DNA of 64,000 nucleotides from JARLFX01 sp036404255. Its GTDB lineage: Bacteria; Acidobacteriota; Terriglobia; Terriglobales; Acidobacteriaceae. The notes under the pieces were generated by a model. The model was not told the DNA's origin, did no database searches, and saw only the letters and a list, made by a program, of their open reading frames with translations. The translations under genes were made by a program, and so were the position numbers. The stretch covers positions 1-64,000 of the forward strand of contig DASWOP010000250.1 in NCBI GenBank assembly GCA_036404255.1, written 5' to 3'. This document shows, one piece after another, positions 54,775 to 61,189 of this stretch (position 1 is its first letter; every line of letters starts with the position of its first letter).

Positions 54775-54937
54775 ATACCTCGTTCTAACACCTTAGACGC
54801 CTTCCGTCCCTCGCTTTATCGGCTCCAAAATGACGATTTGGACAGATTGACGCGCCAAACTGTTTTCTGGCCGTCTACTTAAAAGACGGAGTTTGTTACA
54901 ACTTGATTGAATATCCAGTAAATCAGGAGGGAATGCT

Positions 54938-56068
54938 TTGCAAGATGAGGTACTGATCCTTGGTGGTGGAGTGGCAGGCTGTGCTGCTTCAATCGCGCTC
55001 GCTCGAAAGGGACGAAGCGTCACGCTAATCGAACGCGAGCCCACACCGCGCCATAAGGTCTGCGGAGAATTCTTAAGCGGTGAGGCCCTTGAAGACCTGG
55101 ACGCACTTGGTATCAATGTGGCCTCTCTTGGCGCGATGCCACTCCATTACGTTCGCCTTGCTGCAGCCAGACGCGCCGCGGAGGCTCCGCTGCCTTTTCC
55201 CGCTGCCTCGCTCACGCGTAAGGCGCTCGATACAGCGCTCATTGCTGAGGCCGTCGCGGCTGGAGTCCACGTCAAGTGCGGTCGCAGTGTGCAATGGCTC
55301 GGCCGTACAACCGCCAACGTCTGGCAGGCTACTCTCGACGACGGCACCATATACGAAGCTCCAACCGCCTTTCTCGCCACGGGTAAGCACGATCTGCGCG
55401 GCCACAGTCGCCCAAGAGATCCTCACCAATGGGTCGCCTTCAAGATGTATTACAGACTGTCTGCAGCCCAGACCGCTGACTTGGCGGACGCCTCCGAGTT
55501 GACGCTCTATTCCGGAGGTTACGGTGGCATCCAACCGGTGGAAGACGGCATTACGAATTTCTGCTGTGTGGTGCAACGGCGTTATTTTGCACGCGCAGGT
55601 CTTCGCTGGAATGGCCTCCTTGCGAAGATGCAGCAGGACTGTCCGCACCTCGCGATGCGGCTTGACGGTGCGGAACCGTTGCTCGATAAACCCATCACCA
55701 TCACTCATATCCCATACGGTTACATCCGTCGCGCAACCGAGGATGGGCTCTACTGTATCGGCGACCAGGCAGCCGTAATCCCCTCGTTCACCGGCGATGG
55801 CATATCCATCGCCCTGCATACTGCCCTCCGTGCCGCCGCTGCCTATCTTGCCGAGGAACCGGCGCCGGTCTTTCAGCCAAAACTGCACTCTGCAATGCTG
55901 CCCCAGATGCGTCTTGCCAGGATCGCCGCCGACGGCTTAAACAATGCACTCGCGCGTGCTGTACTGCCGTTCTGCCTAAGGGTCTGGCCCGGCGCGATGC
56001 GTGTAACAGCCAGGCTCACACGTGTCACCCAGCCCGCAGCAGTTGCTTCACAAGCGTTCGCCAGCTGA
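54938..56068 (+). CDS. FAD-dependent oxidoreductase (geranylgeranyl-reductase/UbiH-like) of the type III PKS cluster
   Basis: 376 residues from TTG 54938, chosen because AGGAGGG lies six bases upstream and the FAD-binding strand VLILGGGVAGCAASIAL starts at residue 5. Other landmarks are RHKVCGEFLSGEAL and the second FAD motif CIGDQAAVIPSFTGDGISIAL. Such flavoproteins hydroxylate or reduce lipid-like products and commonly accompany bacterial type III synthases and their methyltransferase. A role in tailoring the polyketide is therefore likely. Confidence 0.87.
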   Translation: MQDEVLILGGGVAGCAASIALARKGRSVTLIEREPTPRHKVCGEFLSGEALEDLDALGINVASLGAMPLHYVRLAAARRAAEAPLPFPAASLTRKALDTALIAEAVAAGVHVKCGRSVQWLGRTTANVWQATLDDGTIYEAPTAFLATGKHDLRGHSRPRDPHQWVAFKMYYRLSAAQTADLADASELTLYSGGYGGIQPVEDGITNFCCVVQRRYFARAGLRWNGLLAKMQQDCPHLAMRLDGAEPLLDKPITITHIPYGYIRRATEDGLYCIGDQAAVIPSFTGDGISIALHTALRAAAAYLAEEPAPVFQPKLHSAMLPQMRLARIAADGLNNALARAVLPFCLRVWPGAMRVTARLTRVTQPAAVASQAFAS

Positions 56069-56124
56069 AGTCGAGTCGCACCAAAACAACTCTCGGCAGT
56101 TCAATCTTTCAGGGAGATGATGCA

Positions 56125-56688
56125 ATGAAATCCTTGGCAGTCGTAGCCCTCGCGCTCATATTAGTTCCAGCCGCACTCGCCCAGCATCAGACCTTTGCAG
56201 TCAACCCTGATGCCAGCGACGTCAAGATTACACTCAACACAACGCACGAGGTAGTCAACGGCACTTTCCACATCAAATTTGGATCGATTGAATTTGACCG
56301 CCGCTCTACTAAGATGTCGGGTTCGGTGGTTGTACTGGCTGGCAGCGGAAAGACTGGTAATAGCAGTCGCGACAAGAAGATGAATAATGACATTCTCAAG
56401 GTGGATCAGTTCACCACTGTTTCATTCGCGCCTAAAGCGTACAACGGAACGATTGCGGCATCAGGCGACTCGACTATTCAGGTGAGCGGAGTGTTCACGC
56501 TGCTCGGCGCTGCTCACGACCTTACGATTCCTATACAGATACACGTAGATAGCTCGAAGGCAACGGCGAAGGCACAATTCGTGGTTCCCTATGTGCGGTG
56601 GGGTCTCAAGAACCCGAGCTTCATGTTCTGGAAAGCTGAGAATAACGTTGAGATTGATCTTGATCTTGTTGGCCAGGTTTCCAACTAA
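56125..56688 (+). CDS. YceI-family periplasmic lipid-binding protein
   Basis: 187 residues with a Sec signal (LVPAALAQH). The YceI lipocalin-like barrel is shown by FAVNPDASDVKITLNTTHEVVNG, GSIEFDRRSTKMSGSVVV, NDILKVDQFTTVSF and FTLLGAAHDLTIPIQIHVD. YceI proteins bind polyisoprenoid or other long lipids in the periplasm. AGGGAGATG upstream supports the start. Lying 56 bases after the FAD oxidoreductase, it might carry the lipid-like product of the cluster, which is inference from position only. Confidence 0.88.
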   Translation: MKSLAVVALALILVPAALAQHQTFAVNPDASDVKITLNTTHEVVNGTFHIKFGSIEFDRRSTKMSGSVVVLAGSGKTGNSSRDKKMNNDILKVDQFTTVSFAPKAYNGTIAASGDSTIQVSGVFTLLGAAHDLTIPIQIHVDSSKATAKAQFVVPYVRWGLKNPSFMFWKAENNVEIDLDLVGQVSN

Positions 56689-57213
56689 CTGATCATTCTG
56701 TATTTCACCAACCGCGGCAGTATCGTAATTTCGACCAAGCTAGCCGCAGCTGCACGGAATGGCCCAATGCTATCGGGTTGTCACGTAAAGAGATTATTGG
56801 CTTGCCCTCAGAAGATGTTACTCATAAGCATATGGTTTGGACTACCCGTATTGAAAGGCATCAGCCCTTTGTTTATTGGCGTCCCCAAGCATTCAGGAAT
56901 TGAACCAATTAGCTGAAAATGTCTCTCTCGCCGAAGCTCTAAGTTTCGAGATTGCCGAAATCTCGACCCTTTGCGCCAGCATGAGTGAGGAGCCTGCCGG
57001 TCAATGGAGATGGCAGGCCATCCATGGGATCACCCAGCATCCCCGACGCGGCCACACCCCCATCCTCGCCAAACCTATTGGTACTTCCTTGATCTGCAAG
57101 AACTGCTGCATTACTTCCCGCCGGTCGATTTCGACGCGCTTGCGGTTCGCATTGTGGCTGACCTGTACTATAGAAAGTGCTGGCGTTCCAACACGCGGGC
57201 AGGAGAGTGTCAA
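56689..57213. other. Gap with a possible PAS-domain remnant and the cspA leader
   Basis: On the plus strand 56760-56903 translates to GLSRKEIIGLPSEDVTHKH and ERHQPFVYWR, reminiscent of the middle of a PAS domain, without start or flanking domains. A small perfect stem (CGAGATT / AATCTCG) lies near 56948-56966. The remainder should include the cspA promoter and leader. No complete gene is supported. Confidence 0.35.
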
Positions 57214-57417
57214 ATGGCATCAGGAACAGTGAAATGGTTCAACGACGCAAAGGGCTTTGGCTTTATCACACCGGACGACGGCAGCGCAGACCTTTTTGCC
57301 CATTACTCTGCAATCGCGTCAGACGGCTTCAAGTCGCTTCAGGAAGGCCAGAAAGTGACCTTCGAAGCGACCAAGGGGCCAAAGGGTATGCAGGCTTCGA
57401 ATATCCAGGTCGCATAA
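57214..57417 (+). CDS. Cold-shock protein CspA family
   Basis: 67 residues from ATG 57214, preceded by CAGGAGAG; the longer open frame to the left has no homology. The single cold-shock OB-fold shows SGTVKWFNDAKGFGFITPDDG with the RNP1 motif KGFGFI, and LFAHYSAI as RNP2. It binds single-stranded RNA and DNA and acts as an RNA chaperone. Complete and of normal length; followed by a good hairpin terminator. Confidence 0.96.
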   Translation: MASGTVKWFNDAKGFGFITPDDGSADLFAHYSAIASDGFKSLQEGQKVTFEATKGPKGMQASNIQVA

Positions 57418-57435
57418 GATTTGTACCAATGGGGT

Positions 57436-57467
57436 GGCTGTAACTCTGTGCTCGCCGGGTTACAGCC
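57436..57467 (+). terminator. Intrinsic terminator after cspA
   Basis: A perfect 9-bp stem (GGCTGTAAC / GTTACAGCC) followed by CTTTCC, 18 bases after the cspA stop. Confidence 0.7.
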
Positions 57468-57489
57468 CTTTCCATTCGACGATTGTGAT

Positions 57490-58178
57490 ACACCGTAAAC
57501 CAGGCGCGGCTCCAAAGCGCAAGCACAATCGCGCATTCCCGCTACAGTGGTTTGTGCGGTGTGACCACTGCGGCGCCGCACTTACGGGCGGCTTTTGTAA
57601 AGGGCGGTCGAAGCGATATCGGTACTACTAGTGCAGGAACCGCAAGTGCCATGCCGTGAACTTGAAGAGCGAACAGTTGGAGGCGGGATTTCTTGAACCT
57701 GCTTCACCGTCTGCACCCGAGTGCGGACGATGTGTCGATTTTCCCGAAGGTGGCAGCAAAGGTACGGGCCGCCCAGCAAGGCGATGCAGAGAAGCACGTC
57801 AAACGGTTGAAGGCTCGCCTTGAAGAACAGAAGGGCCGCAAGCGCAGGCTGCTCAACTCGATGTTGGATGGGACCGTGACCAGTGCGGACTATACCGAAG
57901 CCAACGAGGATTTCGAGAGGGCGATTGCTGGTAGCGAAAAAGAGCTGCTTACGATTACGCCCCAGCAGGAAATTCAGGACGCATTCATCCGGTTCGCTAA
58001 GATTCACTTGAGGGATGTGGCCGGAGCCTGGCAGCTTGCGACACCGGAGCAACGGGGTCGGGTTCAAAATTTGCTGTTTGACAGGGGTTTACCTTACTCA
58101 TCAGACTACGGAATTTTGAACCGCTCTAAGTCTTGTTTATTCAGCAGCTTGGAGGTAGTTAATTGTTCAGAAATATTA
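57490..58178 (+). pseudogene. Serine recombinase (large resolvase) C-terminal remnant
   Basis: Only the C-terminal half of a large serine recombinase remains. The zinc beta-ribbon is visible as FVRCDHCGAALTGGF and SKRYRYY, then a TAG stop at 57629-57631 precedes CRNRKCHAVNLKSEQLE. A frameshift near 57690 leads into LLHRLHPSADDV and a coiled-coil region (RLKARLEEQKGRKRRLLNSM, TSADYTEANEDFERAI). The catalytic N-terminal resolvase domain is absent. The frame then reads into the antisense of a tRNA fragment (SPTGFEPV). It is the debris of an integrative element. Confidence 0.8.
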
Positions 58179-58225
58179 TTGGCGTCCCCGACGGGATTCG
58201 AACCCGTGTTACCGCCGTGAAAGGA
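58179..58225 (-). repeat. Orphan 3' half of tRNA-Glu(TTC): attachment-site remnant
   Basis: The minus strand reads CCTTTCACGGCGGTAAC, then the T arm CGGGTTCGAATCCCG, the acceptor strand CGGGGAC, G and CCA. This is the anticodon loop through CCA end of bacterial tRNA-Glu. Upstream of the anticodon loop the match stops, and no D arm or 5' acceptor strand follows. It cannot be a functional tRNA and is best seen as a duplicated att site left by integration into a tRNA-Glu gene. Confidence 0.85.
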
Positions 58226-58226
58226 C

Positions 58227-58277
58227 CCTTGAGCCGTGTAACTCTAAGATTTCTTAGGGCACGGATGGCGCTCAAGG
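58227..58277. repeat. Nested palindrome next to the att remnant
   Basis: Three nested inverted repeats: CCTTGAGC (58227) with GCTCAAGG (58270), CCGTG (58234) with CACGG (58260), and CTAAGA (58444 minus 200, i.e. 58244) with TCTTAG (58252). Almost every base can pair. It could be a recombinase-binding arm, a terminator or a structured RNA. Confidence 0.7.
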
Positions 58278-58331
58278 AGCCTCTCCGGGACGGCTGGAGC
58301 GGGTTTGTGGAACATTATTGGAACATTTTTA

Positions 58332-58362
58332 TGTAGCACACACTTTCTAATCTTGTGCTACA
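58332..58362. promoter_or_regulatory. Operator-like inverted repeat before the antitoxin gene
   Basis: TGTAGCACA at 58332-58340 is repeated in inverse as TGTGCTACA at 58354-58362, 13 bases apart, ending 14 bases before the antitoxin start. This is where an autoregulating toxin-antitoxin complex would bind. Confidence 0.65.
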
Positions 58363-58376
58363 TTGAGATACGAGGT

Positions 58377-58703
58377 ATGACCATGCCCAAGACAGCCGCA
58401 GTACGCACGCCACGAGTGCCCGCAAAGCGCACCGGCAAACCGGTACTGCCCTTCCAAAATTCTCTGGGAGAGGTTCTGGCCGTTGCCGAGCAGCGTGGTC
58501 TCCTCTCCGGTGCCAGAACCCATGTTATCCGTGGCCGGATGCCGGTCAGCCTGGTCGAACAGGCCAAGATGAGATCGGGCATCTCCTCGGACTCGAAGCT
58601 TCTGGAAGCAGCGCTGGCGAATCTCGCCGTAGCCGATGACTATGCGCAATGGCTCCTAGCGCAACGTGGAACCATCCACCCCGAGCTAAACCTTGAGTTC
58701 TAA
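58377..58703 (+). CDS. Probable antitoxin of a VapBC-like pair
   Basis: 108 residues from ATG 58377, which follows ACGAGGT; an ATG at 58383 is an alternative. The basic N-terminal tail (Lys/Arg/Pro-rich, RVPAKRTGKPVLPF) is followed by VIRGRMPVSLVEQAKMRSGISSDSKLLEAALANLAV, a stretch that could form a ribbon-helix-helix or AbrB-like DNA-binding unit, although I cannot assign the family. Its stop overlaps the PIN-domain gene by 11 bases if that uses its TTG start, and an inverted repeat sits upstream, both typical of antitoxin genes. Confidence 0.65.
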   Translation: MTMPKTAAVRTPRVPAKRTGKPVLPFQNSLGEVLAVAEQRGLLSGARTHVIRGRMPVSLVEQAKMRSGISSDSKLLEAALANLAVADDYAQWLLAQRGTIHPELNLEF

Positions 58704-59268
58704 ATCCGATATGCAGCGCTCACTGCGGCGGTTCAAGCCCGCCGAACGCCGGAAGGCTCTCCAGTACCGTGAGCGGTCACAGCTTCCCTTTCTCGCCGCG
58801 GCAGACTCGGTTCCGAAGCTTCTCCTGCTGGACACGACGGTGTATATCGACGAGTTGCAGGGAAAGCTTCCGGCAGACGTCGAACTGGCCCTCCGCTCCA
58901 CGACCTTGTGGCACTCTACGGTCACGGAAGCTGAGTTGGCCGCCCTTGCCGGTCTTCTCCATCCCAGCCACCCCGAGACGGAGCGGGCCATCGCCCAGGT
59001 CTTCGCCTCAATTGAACGCCGTCCTGAGCATCGCATCCTGAATCCAGATCGCGAGGTCTGGCGGGAGGCCGGCATCCTGGCGGGACTGCTGGCCCGGCTA
59101 CAGCAGTACGGCAAAGCCGAGCAAAGGAAGGCACTGAACGATGCCCTCATCTTCCTGTCCGCAGCCAAGGCCGGACTGGCCGTCCTGACGCGCAATATCT
59201 CGGACTTCGATCTGTTGATGCAGCTCGTGCCAGGCGGCAAAGCGGTCTTCTATGATCGGGCCGTATGA
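58693..59268 (+). CDS. PIN-domain toxin (VapC-like)
   Basis: About 191 residues from TTG 58693, or 185 from ATG 58711. The PIN ribonuclease core is visible: LLLLDTTVYIDELQGKLP with the first acidic residues (Asp47, Asp53), STVTEAELAALAG with a conserved Glu, and NDALIFLSAAKAGLAVLTRNISDFDLL with the remaining acidic residues. PIN toxins cleave tRNA, rRNA or mRNA until neutralised by the co-encoded antitoxin. The N-terminal 40 residues, rich in Arg and Lys, make it longer than a minimal VapC. Located in mobile-element debris, as such pairs often are. Confidence 0.82.
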   Translation: MSSKSDMQRSLRRFKPAERRKALQYRERSQLPFLAAADSVPKLLLLDTTVYIDELQGKLPADVELALRSTTLWHSTVTEAELAALAGLLHPSHPETERAIAQVFASIERRPEHRILNPDREVWREAGILAGLLARLQQYGKAEQRKALNDALIFLSAAKAGLAVLTRNISDFDLLMQLVPGGKAVFYDRAV

Positions 59269-59300
59269 CCATCCGGTATCCCGTCTGTGCCTTCCATTTC

Positions 59301-59314
59301 CGTACCGTGGTACG
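59301..59314. promoter_or_regulatory. Perfect palindrome before a small regulator-like gene
   Basis: CGTACC-GT-GGTACG, a 6+6 palindrome 11 bases upstream of the ATG at 59326. Its position suggests an operator for the protein encoded next to it. Confidence 0.5.
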
Positions 59315-59325
59315 CTTGTAAACCT

Positions 59326-59598
59326 ATGGCTTCTTGTGCAGCAATGAGTCAACCGGAAGTGGAGCGGGTTCAGACCGGCATCCGCATGGAACGCCGCCTG
59401 CTGAAGGTGCTTAAAGCCACGGCGGAGTTGAAGGATATGTCCGTAGGTGATCTGCTGGAAGGCATTGTGCTGCATGCGTTCGAGGGGAAATTGCCTTTTT
59501 CACCGGAAACCCTGCAGCAGATCCGTGAATTCAAAGCCATCTATGGGATGTTATTACGGGCCTCCGACAGCCTTTCACTGAAAAAGAGCAAGAAATAA
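59326..59598 (+). CDS. Small ribbon-helix-helix-like protein, paralogue A
   Basis: 90 residues from ATG 59326 (ATG 59344 also possible; neither has a clear ribosome-binding site). The core RVQTGIRMERRLLKVLKAT is followed by DMSVGDLLEGIVLHAFEG and FSPETLQQIREFKAIYG. The first part resembles a beta strand followed by two helices as in CopG/Arc-type DNA-binding proteins; family membership is inferred. It has a close relative of opposite orientation at 59.7-60.1 kb. A palindrome lies just upstream. Confidence 0.6.
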   Translation: MASCAAMSQPEVERVQTGIRMERRLLKVLKATAELKDMSVGDLLEGIVLHAFEGKLPFSPETLQQIREFKAIYGMLLRASDSLSLKKSKK

Positions 59599-59700
59599 CC
59601 TAAACGATCTGATTGATCCAGCGGAAGCTTGCCACCCCAATAAGGTATAGCCGATCTGCGAGTCCAGCCACATCGAAGCGAAAGGCCACCTACATAGCCA

Positions 59701-60060
59701 TTAGCCCATAGATTGCTTATTTAAATTCTCCCACGTCTCAATGTAGTCAAAATCTACAGCCTTGGCGGTGAGTCCATAGATTGCCCTGAATTTGCTAATG
59801 GCTTTCAACTCATCTTCTGAAAATGCTGCGGTTCCCTCCAATGCACGAAGGACTATTCTTTCAAGGAGTTCGCTGACTGAAACATCTTCAAGCGCTGCAG
59901 TCGCCTTGAGAATTTTCAAAATCCGACTATCGAGAGTCAACCCTCGTCGCATCTTCGCTGCCTCCAAAGCAGTAACGCCCCGTCTTGAAAAGTGATACAC
60001 CTTGGTTCCTGTCGAGATGTAGAGGGTTGCAGCATTGTGATCAGCCACTATCTGCTTCAA
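59701..60060 (-). CDS. Small ribbon-helix-helix-like protein, paralogue B
   Basis: 119 residues if started at TTG 60060, but only 83 if started at ATG 59952, which has GGAG eight bases before it; the shorter form fits the paralogue better. The core RRGLTLDSRILKILKATAAL, VSVSELLERIVLRALEG and FSEDELKAISKFRAIYG matches the preceding gene along its length. The two genes converge, about 100 bases apart. Probably a DNA-binding or antitoxin-like protein, role unknown. Confidence 0.6.
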   Translation of the reverse strand: MKQIVADHNAATLYISTGTKVYHFSRRGVTALEAAKMRRGLTLDSRILKILKATAALEDVSVSELLERIVLRALEGTAAFSEDELKAISKFRAIYGLTAKAVDFDYIETWENLNKQSMG

Positions 60061-60303
60061 CCGACTGTTCTAGTCCTGAAGTTGTTTCATCTGACAGGCT
60101 TGATCCGTCTTCATGCAACATGTTGCTTCTTCTATCTAAAAGACCTGTTCGCTGTTCCTCACCTGCTCTACGGGAACGCCTAGCTTCCGCCTGTTTCAGC
60201 ACGGCCACAATCTGCTCTATAGAGATGTTTCTTCCGGCAAAAATCTCCCTTCAGATTTTGCCGGAGGCTGACATTTCAACTGGTTCAAAAAATAGAGGAC
60301 CGA
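60061..60303. other. Spacer with a strong hairpin (60233-60271)
   Basis: No gene seen. CCGGCAAAAATCT and AGATTTTGCCGG form a 12-bp stem with one bulged A and a six-base loop. No T-run follows on either strand, so it may be a processing or protection signal or a leftover repeat end rather than a standard terminator. Confidence 0.45.
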
Positions 60304-61167
60304 TCAGGGAACGCGCTTTTCCTTATCGCCATAAAGGCGCGCGACAGTGGGTTCGATTGCCTGGAGCATACGTTTACCACCCTGAGGAGTAGGATGCACT
60401 GCTGCTGCGCCGGGACGAAGAATAGGATCCATAAACAGGCTCGTATCCAATTCGCCACCCTTCAGAAACACATAACCAGCATCAACAAAGGTGACAGAGC
60501 CACTCTTGCCATAACGGATCGCAAGATAACTATTTACCTCACGATCCTCGGCCTGAATCTCCGGAGTGCTCTGCTTGGGAAGAATGCCCATCAGAAGAAT
60601 CTTTGCTTGGGGTACGCGAGTATGCAACTCGTCGACCACCTTATCGATGCCCCCCTGGGTTTGAGCGGCCGTCCATTTGCAGCGCAGTGTATTGTTGGTT
60701 CCGATCAACACCACAATGAGCCGGGGCGATATGCCATCAAACGCCCCATGCTCAATCCTCCAGAGGACATTGGATGTCGTATCGGCACTGATGCCGAGAT
60801 TGAGTGGCTGGCGATCGCCATAAAAACTATCGAAGATCGGTTTTAGCTTCTCCAAAGCATCCGGACGGTTGAGGTCCCAGTTGCGAGTAATCGAATCGCC
60901 AAGAAAGACAATTTGCGGTGGATGCGCGCGGGCTTCCTGCAGCTTGGCTTGTTCCCGTTCATCCCATCCAACTTTTTGAAAATGCGGAGTAGGAGTTGCC
61001 GCCGGATTTCCTCCTGCCGCTGCAAGTTCTGCATCATGGCAATCATTACCGTGAGCCGTAGGCGTAGTGATAGCAGGCGCTACTACAGGCTGTTGCGCCA
61101 TGGCTCCAATACTGTAGGCCAGAATAGCGCTACAGACTAATCGATAGTATGGGTGCTTCGAAATCAT
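60304..61167 (-). CDS. GDSL/SGNH-family esterase, exported
   Basis: 287 residues with a Sec signal (LAYSIGAMAQQ). SGNH blocks: block I VFLGDSITRNW with the nucleophile Ser, block II with the Gly of NLGISAD, block III GTNNTLR with the Asn, and block V PGAAAVHPTPQGG with the catalytic His. The overall pattern fits platelet-activating-factor acetylhydrolase-like or carbohydrate acetylesterases. It might deacetylate polysaccharides. It begins 22 bases after the NHL lipoprotein gene on the same strand, so the two are probably co-transcribed. Confidence 0.88.
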   Translation of the reverse strand: MISKHPYYRLVCSAILAYSIGAMAQQPVVAPAITTPTAHGNDCHDAELAAAGGNPAATPTPHFQKVGWDEREQAKLQEARAHPPQIVFLGDSITRNWDLNRPDALEKLKPIFDSFYGDRQPLNLGISADTTSNVLWRIEHGAFDGISPRLIVVLIGTNNTLRCKWTAAQTQGGIDKVVDELHTRVPQAKILLMGILPKQSTPEIQAEDREVNSYLAIRYGKSGSVTFVDAGYVFLKGGELDTSLFMDPILRPGAAAVHPTPQGGKRMLQAIEPTVARLYGDKEKRVP

Positions 61168-61189
61168 TCCTTCCCTTTACTTGCGCGTG

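Noticed and set aside
58113..58225. Possible complete long-arm tRNA on the minus strand using GTCCCGG as 5' acceptor
   Set aside because: Six of seven acceptor pairs can form, but there is no D arm and a large hairpin sits where it should be. Only the 3' half matches tRNA-Glu.
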